Assembly (NCBI RefSeq): GCF_046523945.1
Contig: NZ_CP171363.1
Coordinates: 1,612,001 to 1,676,000 of the forward strand
Direction: 5' to 3'
Length of the DNA stretch: 64,000 nt
DNA from: Faucicola mancuniensis
GTDB taxonomy: Bacteria; Pseudomonadota; Gammaproteobacteria; Pseudomonadales; Moraxellaceae
Part shown: piece by piece, positions 8,779 to 17,467 of the stretch
Position numbering within the stretch: position 1 is the first letter of the stretch
Layout of the letters: every line of letters starts with the position of its first letter
The notes under the pieces: generated by a model
Databases searched by the model: none
The model's input: the letters and a program-made list of their open reading frames with translations, nothing else
Told to the model about the DNA's origin: nothing
Position numbers and translations under genes: made by a program

Positions 8779-9213
8779 ATGACGACCAAAGAGCGGATTT
8801 TTCAAGCGATTTTATTTGAAGTGTTGGCGGTATTATTAACGTTAGGCTTGGTAAAAGTGTTAAGTCAATTTGGCTTGGGCGGACATGATGAACCGAGCAA
8901 CCAAACGGTGCTAATGATGTTAATCGGCATTTCGTTAATGGCGATGTGTTGGACTTTTGTTTATAATTTGATTTTTGATAAGATTTTTACAGGCGATAAG
9001 TTGGCTCGTCCTGTGTGGTTGCGTGTTGTGCATATTGTGGTGTTTGAGCTTGGGCTGTTGTGTTTTACGTTACCGCTTGTGATGTGGGTTATGCAGATTG
9101 GTTTGTGGCAGGCGTTTTTGTTAGATATTTCTATGACTTTGCTTGTGTTGGTGTATGGGTTTGTTTTTTATTGGGTGTATGATGTGGTTGGAGCGAAGTT
9201 AAAAGTTAATTAA
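8779..9213 (+). CDS. PACE (AceI-like) efflux protein
   Basis: A 144-aa inner-membrane protein with four predicted TM helices arranged as two tandem bacterial transmembrane pair units. The first unit begins ERIFQAILFEVLAVLLTLGL, containing the membrane Glu (residue 14) equivalent to the proton-linked Glu15 of AceI. The second has RVVHIVVFELGLLCFTLPLV with a second acidic residue in the same register. The PACE family exports chlorhexidine and other biocides or polyamines; the substrate here is unknown. It begins 13 nt after lptB and may read through from the LPS operon. Confidence 0.82.
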   Translation: MTTKERIFQAILFEVLAVLLTLGLVKVLSQFGLGGHDEPSNQTVLMMLIGISLMAMCWTFVYNLIFDKIFTGDKLARPVWLRVVHIVVFELGLLCFTLPLVMWVMQIGLWQAFLLDISMTLLVLVYGFVFYWVYDVVGAKLKVN

Positions 9214-9221
9214 TATATTCT

Positions 9222-9255
9222 AAAAAGTATGCCAATGATTTTTAGTATACTTTTT
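9222..9255 (+). terminator. possible weak terminator after the PACE gene
   Basis: AAAAAGTAT (9222-9230) can pair with ATACTTTTT (9247-9255) around a long 16-nt loop. The stem is AT-rich, so this is tentative. It would also serve the minus-strand fragment that ends at 9269. Confidence 0.35.
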
Positions 9256-9268
9256 ACTTAACTATCAA

Positions 9269-9598
9269 TTATAATGGCGAAGAAAAAACACTACTAAAAT
9301 TATCACATTCAGACAATATTTGAGTGTGTTGGTCTATTACATTGCCAGTTTTACTTTTAACAACAATAGTGGCAGACACTTTGTCTTCAAGCATAATTTT
9401 AGCACGAGCAATTTTTACATCTGGCATATCTTTTTGAAAAGCAACCAAATTTCTGCAAGGAATGTTTTTAATTTGTTTGTTTAATTCAACGAGTTGAGAC
9501 GTGTTAAGTTGTCCGTTAGCAACCTCTGTCATGGTTAAAGTCATTTTTGTGTTTGGATAATTTTTTTCAAATTCAGCTTTTACAGGTGAGCCGTCAAA
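9269..9598 (-). pseudogene. 5'-truncated secreted/lipoprotein-like fragment
   Basis: An open frame of 109 codons ending at 9269 whose first Met (9544) is internal: upstream codons read FDGSPVKAEFEKNYPNTK in frame before a TAA. The FDGSP start looks like the residues that follow a lipobox Cys, so I infer the signal peptide and start were lost where the radA promoter region now begins. I do not recognise the family. The C-terminus contains TIVVKSKTGNVIDQHTQIL and one Cys near the end. A short genuine gene starting at 9544 is possible but less likely. Confidence 0.45.
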
Positions 9599-9662
9599 TT
9601 ATATGATATAACACAATTAGTACGTTTTAGAAATAATTTAGAAATATTTTTTAGGTTTAAAA

Positions 9663-11066
9663 ATGGCAAAATCAAAATCAACTTACGTCTGCCAACAATG
9701 CGGAGCAAACTTTGGCAAATGGTCTGGACAATGTGCCGAATGTGGTGAATGGAACAGCTTAACCGAAGCCCCAACCATCACCATGCCCCCACACCTAAAA
9801 GCCAGCAAACCCAACCCAAAAGCCAAAAACTACGCAGGCGAACAATCAGCCGTTATTCCGCTGAACGCCGTGCAAGTATCACTTGACACACGCTTGCCGA
9901 CAGGTATTAGCGAGTTTGACCGAGTGCTAGGCGGTGGCTTGGTCGCAGGCTCGGTTGTACTCATCGGTGGCGACCCCGGTATTGGCAAATCCACCATTTT
10001 GTTACAAACCGCCATTCACATGGCAAGCAACGACAACCTTGCAGGCAGTGCTTTGTACGTTACAGGTGAAGAAAGCCTATCGCAAGTCGCCATGCGAGCG
10101 AACCGCTTAGGCTTGCCAAGCGACCGCCTAAAGGTGCTGGCAGAAACCAATGTGGAAACCATTTGCCACGCCTTGACCCAAGAGCAACCTGCCATTGCGG
10201 TGATTGACTCAATCCAAACGCTGTTTACCGAAGCCATTCAATCTGCTCCCGGTGGCGTGAGCCAAATCCGAGAATCGGCAGCGATACTCACACGTTACGC
10301 CAAACAAACAGGCACGGCACTGTTTTTGGTCGGTCATGTTACCAAAGAAGGGGCATTGGCGGGTCCTCGTGTGCTAGAACACATGGTCGATACCGTACTG
10401 TATTTTGAAGGGCAGTCGGACAGCCGTTTTCGCATGATACGCGCGGTGAAAAACCGTTTTGGGGCGGTCAATGAACTCGGCATTTTTGCCATGACCGACA
10501 CAGGACTAAAAGAAGTCGCCAACCCGTCCGCCATTTTTTTGAGCCGATATGACAAGCCGATTGCAGGGTCGGTCGTCATGGTCAGCCGTGAAGGTACTCG
10601 TCCGCTACTCGTGGAAGTGCAGGCACTCGTTGATGATGCACAAGGTCAGCCTAGACGTATGGCGATTGGCTTGGATTATCAACGCCTTGCGATGTTACTT
10701 GCCGTTATGCACCGTCATGGCGGTATTCACACCAATGGTCAAGACGTGTACGTTAATGTGGTGGGCGGTGTCAAAGTGTTAGAAACAGGCTCAGATTTGG
10801 CGGTTTTGCTTGCCTGTGCATCAAGCATTAAAGAAAAACCCTTACCAAATACATTAGCGGTTTTTGGGGAAGTTGGTTTATCTGGTGAAATCCGCCCCGT
10901 GCCAAATGGTCAAGAGCGTCTAAAAGAAGCGATAAAACACGGCTTTACACACGCCATTGTACCAAAAGCCAACGCCCCAAAAACCCAACTTGAACAGTTT
11001 AAAGGTTTAACGATTTTTGCGGTGGAACGGCTTGATGATGCGATTAGCAAGGCATTTGATTTGTGA
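9663..11066 (+). CDS. radA: DNA repair protein RadA
   Basis: RadA (Sms) is a RecA-like ATPase that drives branch migration during recombination and is important in natural transformation. The 467-aa protein has the N-terminal zinc finger CQQCGANFGKWSGQCAEC, Walker A GGDPGIGKSTILLQ, Walker B AVIDSIQTL, the RadA-specific KNRFG motif (about residue 260), and a C-terminal Lon-like domain (VNVVGGVKV, FGEVGLSGEIRPV). Length is standard. Competence relevance fits the many uptake sequences found downstream. Confidence 0.96.
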   Translation: MAKSKSTYVCQQCGANFGKWSGQCAECGEWNSLTEAPTITMPPHLKASKPNPKAKNYAGEQSAVIPLNAVQVSLDTRLPTGISEFDRVLGGGLVAGSVVLIGGDPGIGKSTILLQTAIHMASNDNLAGSALYVTGEESLSQVAMRANRLGLPSDRLKVLAETNVETICHALTQEQPAIAVIDSIQTLFTEAIQSAPGGVSQIRESAAILTRYAKQTGTALFLVGHVTKEGALAGPRVLEHMVDTVLYFEGQSDSRFRMIRAVKNRFGAVNELGIFAMTDTGLKEVANPSAIFLSRYDKPIAGSVVMVSREGTRPLLVEVQALVDDAQGQPRRMAIGLDYQRLAMLLAVMHRHGGIHTNGQDVYVNVVGGVKVLETGSDLAVLLACASSIKEKPLPNTLAVFGEVGLSGEIRPVPNGQERLKEAIKHGFTHAIVPKANAPKTQLEQFKGLTIFAVERLDDAISKAFDL

Positions 11067-11150
11067 TGATTATTTATTTAAAAAAAATATTTACTTTTAT
11101 GTTAAAAAACTTTTATAATAGTAAAACATTTTTTAACATTCACAAAAGGT

Positions 11151-11339
11151 ATGAATATGAAACATTTAGTTTTAGTTGCCACGCTATTGATGTTAGCAGG
11201 TTGTAACACAATGACAAAAACGGCTGACAAAATCAGCGATAAACATAGCAGTTTTTCACAAAAAGAAAACACCATTTACCCAACAGTAGATGGTACAAAA
11301 GATGGCGAACCTGCTAATTTTGGCAAACAAGTATTTTAA
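11151..11339 (+). CDS. small lipoprotein
   Basis: A 62-aa peptide with a classical lipoprotein signal: KHLVLVATLLMLAGC, with the lipobox LAGC placing the modified Cys at residue 18. The mature part (about 45 aa) is polar and begins NTMTKTADKISD, faintly like entericidin/EcnB peptides, but it then continues into an unrelated tail. AAAGG lies just before ATG 11151; a second ATG at 11157 is possible. A strong hairpin terminator follows, showing it is a stand-alone transcript. Function unknown. Confidence 0.7.
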   Translation: MNMKHLVLVATLLMLAGCNTMTKTADKISDKHSSFSQKENTIYPTVDGTKDGEPANFGKQVF

Positions 11340-11367
11340 TTGATTTTTAAAAAATATTAAATTTAAT

Positions 11368-11403
11368 AAAAAAGCCGTTTTGCAGAACAAAGCGGCTTTT
11401 TTA
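11368..11403. terminator. bidirectional terminator between the small lipoprotein and katA
   Basis: AAAAAAGCCG (11368-11377) pairs with CGGCTTTTTT around a loop that can extend the stem with TTTG/CAAA. It has A-runs on one side and T-runs on the other, so it can end both convergent genes. Confidence 0.85.
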
Positions 11404-11434
11404 TTTGGATTGTTATCCGATTATCAACAACTTT

Positions 11435-12955
11435 TTATAAAAAACTTGGCAAATGTCTAGCAGGGTCGGTTTCACGAGCTTTTTGGGCATCTTCCACCGT
11501 CATTCCTAACGCTTTTGCCACGCCTTCGCCGTATGCAGGATCGCATTTGACACAGTTACGGATATGGCGATATTTGATAAAGTCCAACGCATCGCCCATT
11601 GCACGAGCAGTATTGTCAAACAATGCCTGTTTTTGTTCATCATTCATCAAGTTAAACAAGGCTCTTGGTTGGCTAAAATAGTCGTTGTCATCTTCACGAT
11701 AGTTCCAATGTGCCGCATCACCGTTGATTTTTAGCGGTGGCTCGGCAAATTGGGCTTGCTCTTGCCATTGTCCAAAGCTGTTTGGCTCATAATGCGGACG
11801 ACCACCATAATTACCGTCCATGCGACCTTGTCCATCACGTTGGTTGCTGAACACAGGGCAACGAGCTTGATTGACAGGGATTTGATAATGGTTCACACCT
11901 AGGCGATAACGCTGTGCATCGGCATAGTTAAACAAACGAGCCTGCAACATACGGTCTGGCGATACGCTAATACCCGGAACTAGGTTACTTGGAGCAAAGG
12001 CAGATTGTTCCACATCGGCAAAGAAGTTTTCTGGGTTTTTATTCAGTTCAAATTCGCCAACTTCAATCAACGGAAATTGTTTTTTTGACCATACTTTTGT
12101 TAAGTCAAATGGGTGAAAATCCACCGTTTCGGCTTGTGCTTCAGGCATCACTTGAATGTACATTTTCCACTTTGGAAAATCGCCACGCTCAATCGCATCA
12201 TACAAATCACGCTGATGACTTTCACGGTCTTTGCCGACCATCATCTCAGCTTCGGCATCGGTTAAGTTCTCAATACCTTGTTGGGTGCGAAAATGGAATT
12301 TGACCCAAAAACGCTCATTATTCGCATTGATAAAGCTATAAGTATGCGAACCAAAACCGTGCATATGTCGATAAGATTTTGGAATACCACGGTCGCTCAT
12401 CACGATGGTCACTTGGTGAAAGGCTTCTGGCAACAGCGTCCAAAAATCCCAGTTATTGGTTGCAGAACGCATATTGGTGCGTGGGTCTCGCTTGACCGCT
12501 TTGTTCAAGTCAGGGAATTTGCGTGGGTCTCTTAGGAAAAACACAGGCGTATTGTTGCCGACCATATCCCAGTTGCCTTCTTCGGTATAAAATTTTAAGG
12601 CAAAACCACGAATATCACGCTCGGCATCAGCCGCACCACGCTCACCTGCAACGGTAGTAAAACGGGCGAACATTTCGGTTTTTTTGCCAATTTCGCTAAA
12701 AATTTTAGCTTTGGTGTACTGTGTGATGTCGTGCGTTACAGTAAATGTACCGAACGCCCCAGAACCTTTGGCGTGCATACGGCGTTCTGGAATCACTTCA
12801 TGCACAAAGTCGGCAAGTTTTTCATTTAGCCACAAGTCTTGAGCCAGTAGCGGGCCTCTTGTTCCTGCGGTCAATGAGTTTTGGTTGTCGGCGACGGGGG
12901 CACCGTTGTTCATCGTTAAAGATGTATGGTCAAATGGGCATTTTTTTTCGCTCAT
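11435..12955 (-). CDS. katA: monofunctional haem catalase
   Basis: Catalase disproportionates hydrogen peroxide to water and oxygen. The 506-aa, small-subunit (clade 3 size) enzyme shows the distal His in RRMHAKGSGAFGTF, the distal Asn in WDMVGNNTPVFFLRDP, and the proximal haem-ligand Tyr in RLFNYADAQRYRLG. The C-terminus ends in ETDPARHLPSFL; no Tat or Sec signal, so cytoplasmic. It is convergent with the small lipoprotein gene. No clear OxyR site could be assigned by eye upstream. Confidence 0.95.
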   Translation of the reverse strand: MSEKKCPFDHTSLTMNNGAPVADNQNSLTAGTRGPLLAQDLWLNEKLADFVHEVIPERRMHAKGSGAFGTFTVTHDITQYTKAKIFSEIGKKTEMFARFTTVAGERGAADAERDIRGFALKFYTEEGNWDMVGNNTPVFFLRDPRKFPDLNKAVKRDPRTNMRSATNNWDFWTLLPEAFHQVTIVMSDRGIPKSYRHMHGFGSHTYSFINANNERFWVKFHFRTQQGIENLTDAEAEMMVGKDRESHQRDLYDAIERGDFPKWKMYIQVMPEAQAETVDFHPFDLTKVWSKKQFPLIEVGEFELNKNPENFFADVEQSAFAPSNLVPGISVSPDRMLQARLFNYADAQRYRLGVNHYQIPVNQARCPVFSNQRDGQGRMDGNYGGRPHYEPNSFGQWQEQAQFAEPPLKINGDAAHWNYREDDNDYFSQPRALFNLMNDEQKQALFDNTARAMGDALDFIKYRHIRNCVKCDPAYGEGVAKALGMTVEDAQKARETDPARHLPSFL

Positions 12956-13109
12956 GGGTTTTCCTTTTGATGGGTTTGATAATTGATAAAATCAATTGGT
13001 TTTTAAAAAATGATAAAATCATTTGCTTATTATCGCCAATTTTTATCATGAGTAAAATGATAAAAATTTAACATATCAATTAAAATTTTTAATCAATATA
13101 AAGAATAAT

Positions 13110-13976
13110 TTAAAACATATTGAGCGGAATTTTTAGATAACGCACGCCGTTGTTTTCGGCGTTTGGCAATTCGCCTGCGTTGATGTTTACTTGTACTGAA
13201 GGCAAAATTAGGCGTGGCATGGGCAGGGTTTTATCTCGTGCGGTTCGCATTTTGACAAATTCGTCTTTGGCAATTGTTTGTTTGACATGAATATTGTGCT
13301 GTTTTTGTTTGGCAACGGTGCTGTACGCCATATAATCTCTACCATTTGGCGGATAGTCATGGCAAAAATACAACCGTGTTTCATCAGGTAACGCAAGCAA
13401 GCGTGCGATAGAATCGTACAAATCGCTGGCACTGCCATTGGGAAAATCACAACGTGCCGTCCCCACATCTGGTGCAAAAATGGTATCGCCCACGAATACC
13501 ACGCTATTTTGCCCATCACTCGCTTGATACGCCATATCCGCAGGCGTGTGTCCCGGCACGTGCATGGCAGTAATCGTGGTGTTGCCCAAACTCAAAGCTG
13601 AGCCTTCTTCGGTCAATATATCAAACTGACTGGCATCGGTTTTAAAACTGATATCCAAATTAAAAATCGCTTTAAAAGTTTTTTGAACCGTATCAATGTG
13701 CTTGCCAATCACAATCTCACCGCCCAGTTTGGCTTTGATATAAGGGGCTGATGACAGATGGTCGGCGTGGGCGTGGGTTTCTATAATATAACGCACCGTT
13801 AGACCATGATTGTGAATAAAATCAATCACTTGGTCAGCACTGTGAGTCAAGGTACGACCCGATTTATAATCAAAATCCAACACAGGGTCAATCACCGCAC
13901 ACAGTTGGCTTGCCTTTTCCGCTAACACATGGGTAAAGGTTTCGGTATCTTTGTCCAAAAAAGAATGAATTTGCAT
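13110..13976 (-). CDS. blh: Blh/ETHE1-like persulfide dioxygenase (MBL fold)
   Basis: A 288-aa metallo-beta-lactamase-fold protein of the type that oxidises persulfide sulfur using non-haem iron. Metal ligands are seen in ETHAHADHLSS, HVPGHTPADM, FVGDTIFAPDVGTARCDF and YFCHDYPP. The Asp-rich FVGDTIFAPDVGTARCD block matches the Blh group of BigR operons. It is transcribed divergently from the BigR-like repressor, with a candidate operator between. A frame extends 24 nt upstream to 14000, but MQIHSFLDKDTETF at 13976 is the conserved start. Confidence 0.85.
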   Translation of the reverse strand: MQIHSFLDKDTETFTHVLAEKASQLCAVIDPVLDFDYKSGRTLTHSADQVIDFIHNHGLTVRYIIETHAHADHLSSAPYIKAKLGGEIVIGKHIDTVQKTFKAIFNLDISFKTDASQFDILTEEGSALSLGNTTITAMHVPGHTPADMAYQASDGQNSVVFVGDTIFAPDVGTARCDFPNGSASDLYDSIARLLALPDETRLYFCHDYPPNGRDYMAYSTVAKQKQHNIHVKQTIAKDEFVKMRTARDKTLPMPRLILPSVQVNINAGELPNAENNGVRYLKIPLNMF

Positions 13977-14008
13977 AAAAATTGCCCTATTTAAAACCAT
14001 TTATAAAC

Positions 14009-14028
14009 ATTATATAAAAATGTATAAT
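14009..14028. promoter_or_regulatory. candidate BigR operator, site 1
   Basis: The imperfect palindrome ATTATATAAAAATGTATAAT lies between the divergent blh and bigR genes. It matches 18 of 20 bases with the sequence at 14527-14546 in front of the transporter genes. Two copies at exactly the two promoters of one regulon suggest binding of the ArsR-type repressor; this is inference from position and repetition. Confidence 0.65.
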
Positions 14029-14131
14029 AAAATACAATCCAAAACACCAAAAATAAAATATTATATTTTTAAATATATTCAAAACGGTTATAATATAAAA
14101 CAACATTTGTAATTTTTATGGAAATGTCGCC

Positions 14132-14473
14132 ATGCAAAACCAAACCAATCCCAAACTGCCCATCATGGACGCAACCATGCTAACGCAAATGAAAGCGTCC
14201 GCCAGCCAAGCCAGTCAGCTGTTAAAATCCTTATCGCACCCAGACCGCTTGATGCTATTGTGCCAACTCACGCAAGGCGAATTTTGTGTGGGCGAATTAG
14301 AGCAAAAAGTTGGATTGGGTCAGCCCAGTTTGTCGCAACAGCTGGGCATTTTACGCAAAGACGGACTAGTCAATGCTCGCCGTGATGGTAAACAGATTTA
14401 TTATTCTATTGCCAATGATGATGCGTTGGCGGTTCTTGAGCTGTTGTATCAGCGGTTTTGTGCAGTTTGTTAA
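14132..14473 (+). CDS. bigR: BigR/SqrR-like ArsR-family persulfide-sensing repressor
   Basis: A 113-aa winged-helix repressor. The DNA-binding helix reads QPSLSQQLGILRKDGLV and the wing ARRDGKQIYYSI. Cysteines are at 44, 52, 110 and 113; a pair consisting of one early and one C-terminal Cys forms the polysulfide switch in BigR, and Cys52 (GEFCVGELE) plus one of the C-terminal pair fit this. No metal-binding ELCVCDL motif of ArsR is present. Its location between blh and the YeeE transporters supports reactive-sulfur sensing. Confidence 0.83.
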   Translation: MQNQTNPKLPIMDATMLTQMKASASQASQLLKSLSHPDRLMLLCQLTQGEFCVGELEQKVGLGQPSLSQQLGILRKDGLVNARRDGKQIYYSIANDDALAVLELLYQRFCAVC

Positions 14474-14526
14474 ACTTTTATTGGCTAAAAATCTGTGATA
14501 AAATGTTTTGACCTTTTTGATTATAT

Positions 14527-14546
14527 ATTATATTATAATGTATAAT
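14527..14546. promoter_or_regulatory. candidate BigR operator, site 2
   Basis: ATTATATTATAATGTATAAT lies 21-40 nt before the pmpA start, overlapping a TATAAT-like -10, so bound repressor would block transcription of the two sulfur transporters and probably sulP. Confidence 0.65.
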
Positions 14547-14567
14547 ATATTTTAAAAAAGGTCTTTT

Positions 14568-14993
14568 ATGTTGAATCATGCTTTTATGTTCGCCTTTGTC
14601 GGTGGTTTGCTCATTGGTTTATCCGTTATGTTAATGTGGCTATTTTATGCCAAAATCACAGGCGTAAGTGGCATTGTGGCGAATTTATGGCGAATACGCT
14701 CGCCTGATTTTGGGTGGCAGTTGTGCTTTGTTGTAGGTGTATTGCTCTCGCCTTATTTGGCAAGCTATGTGATGAATTTACCAACGCTCAATTTATCAAA
14801 TAATGGTTGGCTGTATGCGGTGGCAGGGCTGTTGGTAGGCGTTGGCACTCGGCTTGGCTCAGGGTGTACCAGTGGGCATGGTATCTGTGGTAATGCTCGT
14901 TTTTCGCCACGTTCGCTAGTGGCAACGCTGAGTTTTATGTTGGCAGGGTTTTTGACGGTGTATGTCGGACGGCATTGGCTCGGCTTGCTTTAA
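14568..14993 (+). CDS. YeeE/YedE-type sulfur transporter, first half (PmpA-like)
   Basis: A 141-aa membrane protein with about four TM helices. The signature GVGTRLGSGCTSGHGICGNA contains the conserved Cys pair of YeeE/YedE proteins, which move thiosulfate or related sulfur compounds by passing them along cysteines. It pairs with the next gene to make a two-subunit version of what is one long protein elsewhere. It follows bigR by 94 nt with its own operator-like site. Confidence 0.85.
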   Translation: MLNHAFMFAFVGGLLIGLSVMLMWLFYAKITGVSGIVANLWRIRSPDFGWQLCFVVGVLLSPYLASYVMNLPTLNLSNNGWLYAVAGLLVGVGTRLGSGCTSGHGICGNARFSPRSLVATLSFMLAGFLTVYVGRHWLGLL

Positions 14994-15014
14994 CAGAATA
15001 AAATATAGGATAAC

Positions 15015-15455
15015 ATGATGAAAAAAACAGTTGCAAATGCGATAAGCCTAATCAGCGGTTTGATTTTTGGGCTTGGCTTAATCGTGAGCGATATGGCAAA
15101 TCCGCTGACGGTGCAAAATTTTTTGGACGTGACAGGGGATTGGAATGCGGCGTTGCTTTTTGTCATGCTTGGGGCGTTAATCGTGGCAAGTATCGGATTT
15201 TGGCTAACCAAACACAAAAAACATAGTTTGCTAGGGCAAGATTTTCCGTCCATTAAACAAGGCTTGGATAAACGTTTGATAATTGGGTCTTTGATTTTTG
15301 GCATGGGGTGGGGGATTGCAGGGATTTGTCCTGCCCCTGCATTGGTATTGGTTGGTATGGGCGTTTGGCAAGCGATGGTATTTTTTGCGGTGATGTTTGT
15401 GGCGATGTTTTTGACTACAAAAATAGATAATGTTTTAACCAATAAAGCATTTTAA
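15015..15455 (+). CDS. YeeE/YedE-type sulfur transporter, second half (PmpB-like)
   Basis: A 146-aa membrane protein with about four TM helices and the motif GMGWGIAGICPAPALVLVGMG, the second-half counterpart of the GSGCTSGHG motif. NPLTVQNFLDVTGDWN near residue 35 is characteristic of the DUF6691 family. It starts 21 nt after pmpA (ATGATG, start at 15015 or 15018). Confidence 0.85.
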   Translation: MMKKTVANAISLISGLIFGLGLIVSDMANPLTVQNFLDVTGDWNAALLFVMLGALIVASIGFWLTKHKKHSLLGQDFPSIKQGLDKRLIIGSLIFGMGWGIAGICPAPALVLVGMGVWQAMVFFAVMFVAMFLTTKIDNVLTNKAF

Positions 15456-15482
15456 CAAAGTTTGAAAATTAAAAAAAACTCA

Positions 15483-17168
15483 ATGAAAACATTTTTCCCC
15501 TTACCCAACTGGCTAAAAACCTACCCAAAAGCCCACCTTAACCAAGACATTTTGGCAGGGCTGATTGTGGGCGTGATTGTCATTCCACAAAGTTTGGGCT
15601 ATGCGATGCTCTCAGGCTTACCGCCTGTCTATGGGCTGTATAGTGCCATTGTCCCTGTGCTAGTCTATGCGTGGGTCGGCTCAAGCTCGGTCAATGCGGT
15701 CGGGCCTGTGGCGATTACCGCCATTATGACCGCTCAAGCCTTAGCACCGTTTGGCAATTTACCCCCAGATGATTATGCTCGTTTGGCAAGTTTATTGGCT
15801 CTGATGACAGGTACTTTTTTGTGGCTTGCCAGTTGGTTTCGCTTGGGCTGGATTACTCAGTTTATCAGTCGTGGGGTAACGGCAGGGTTTATCAGCGGTG
15901 CGGCCATTCTTATTTTTATTGGTCAAATAAAGTTTATCACCAATATTCCCATTACTGGCAACACGGTGCTTGCCAATGGCATATCTTTTGTTCGTCATTT
16001 ATCTGATATACATTTGCCAACACTTATGGTGGGCGGATTGGCGTTTTTGCTGTTGTTTGGCAATCGCTATTATTTGGCAAAAATTTTACCGCCAAAATAC
16101 CAATTTTTTAGCAAACTTATGCCATTAATGGTAATGATTGTTGCCATCATTGTCAGTCATTTTTGGCAGTTTGATAATTTACAGATTAAAATCATTGGCG
16201 ACATTCCACAAGGTTTGCCCCAGTTTGTATTGCCGTTTTCTACCAGTTTTTTGCCAATGATTTTTCAATTGTTGCCTGCATCCGCTTTGATGGCGTTGGT
16301 GGCTTTTGTGTCAAGTGATGCGGTGGCGAGCAGTTTTGCCAGAAAACGCCAAGAGATTTTTTATTCTAATCAAGAATTAAAAGGCTTGGGGTTTGCCAAT
16401 ATCATTGGGGCGTTTTTTCAGTCGTTTACGGTGGTGGGCGGATTTTCTCGCACGGCGGTCAATGTGGACGCAGGGGCGACATCGCCTTTGGCAAGTGTGC
16501 TGTCGGTGGTGGTGATGGCGGTGTGCGTGCTGTGGTTTGCCCCATACCTTGCCCCTTTGCCCTACGCGGTTTTGGGGGCGAATATTATGGTGGCGATTGT
16601 CAGTCTCATTGATATGACCACCTTTAAAAAAGCCCTTGTCAGCGACCGATTGGACGCTTTGGCGTTTGCGGTGGCACTGATTGGCGTGTTGGTATTTGGG
16701 TTAAATATTGGCTTGGTGGTGGGGATTTTGGTGTCGTTTGCAGGACTGATTTGGCAGTCAAGTCGCCCACACATTGCCATCGTTGGACAAGTGGGCAATA
16801 CGGGGCATTTTCGCAATATTCACCGTCATCAAGTCAATATTGATGAGCGTTTGTTAATCATTCGCATTGATGAAAGTTTGTTTTATGGCAATGCAGGGTC
16901 GGTGCGTGATTTTATTGGTAAGGCGGTGCAAAGCCGTGCCAATTGTCAAAATGTGGTGCTGATGCTCTCTGCGGTCAATCACATTGATTTGACAGGGCAA
17001 GAAATGCTCATCACCCTAAATCAAGAACTGGCACAACAAAATATTACTCTACATTTGTCCGAAGTCAAAGGCCCTGTGATGGATTTATTACAAAAAACCG
17101 ATGTCATTAACACCTTATCTGGCAAGGTGTTTTTGAGTACGGTGGAGGCGGTGGATAAATTGGTGTAG
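15483..17168 (+). CDS. SulP-family anion permease with STAS domain
   Basis: A 561-aa SLC26/SulP transporter for sulfate or another anion. The N-terminal motif GLIVGVIVIPQSLGYAMLSGLPPVYGLYSAIVPVL is cut into the typical first two helices; the membrane domain runs to about residue 410 and includes GGFSRTAVNVDAGA. A cytoplasmic STAS domain follows (about 430-555; LLIIRIDESLFYGNA, NVVLMLSAVNHIDLTGQE). A TTG at 15462 is in frame, but ATG 15483 fits the family start. It is 27 nt downstream of pmpB and likely part of the sulfur regulon. Confidence 0.9.
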   Translation: MKTFFPLPNWLKTYPKAHLNQDILAGLIVGVIVIPQSLGYAMLSGLPPVYGLYSAIVPVLVYAWVGSSSVNAVGPVAITAIMTAQALAPFGNLPPDDYARLASLLALMTGTFLWLASWFRLGWITQFISRGVTAGFISGAAILIFIGQIKFITNIPITGNTVLANGISFVRHLSDIHLPTLMVGGLAFLLLFGNRYYLAKILPPKYQFFSKLMPLMVMIVAIIVSHFWQFDNLQIKIIGDIPQGLPQFVLPFSTSFLPMIFQLLPASALMALVAFVSSDAVASSFARKRQEIFYSNQELKGLGFANIIGAFFQSFTVVGGFSRTAVNVDAGATSPLASVLSVVVMAVCVLWFAPYLAPLPYAVLGANIMVAIVSLIDMTTFKKALVSDRLDALAFAVALIGVLVFGLNIGLVVGILVSFAGLIWQSSRPHIAIVGQVGNTGHFRNIHRHQVNIDERLLIIRIDESLFYGNAGSVRDFIGKAVQSRANCQNVVLMLSAVNHIDLTGQEMLITLNQELAQQNITLHLSEVKGPVMDLLQKTDVINTLSGKVFLSTVEAVDKLV

Positions 17169-17169
17169 G

Positions 17170-17409
17170 ATTTGTTTATGCAATGTTTTTGGCGAAATTG
17201 CCGAAAAATTAACCGATGAAAATCCAAACAAACAAAACTTAGTCAAACAAGCCAACGAACGCATTTTACATGGTGCAAAAACTGCCCAAACACTTGGCGT
17301 GCAAGGCGTTCCACAATTGTTTGTAGAAAAAGAAAATGGGTGGGTGCATATTCCAAGTGAATGGCTGTTTGATTTGGATAGCGTTTGTGAAAAGGTGCAA
17401 AGCCTTTGA
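17170..17409 (+). pseudogene. 3' remnant of a DsbA-family thioredoxin-fold gene
   Basis: The frame ending in TGA at 17407 reads VFGEIAEKLTDENPNKQN then GAKTAQTLGVQGVPQLFVEK, ending with EWLFDLDSVCEKVQSL. The cis-Pro loop GVQGVPQLFV is typical of DsbA/FrnE-like thioredoxin-fold proteins. The CxxC half is absent, because the frame is cut immediately after the sulP stop and has no start codon. I infer a deletion that removed the 5' half. It ends 25 nt before a terminator hairpin. Confidence 0.6.
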
Positions 17410-17434
17410 TTTTGTTTGAAAAATTAACCACCCA

Positions 17435-17467
17435 AATGATGTGAGTTTAAAATTCACATCATTTTTT
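17435..17467. terminator. bidirectional terminator between the sulP block and marR
   Basis: AATGATGTGA (17435-17444) pairs perfectly with TCACATCATT (17454-17463), followed by a T run on the plus strand and preceded by A-rich sequence. It overlaps the TGA of the marR gene on the minus strand. Confidence 0.8.
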
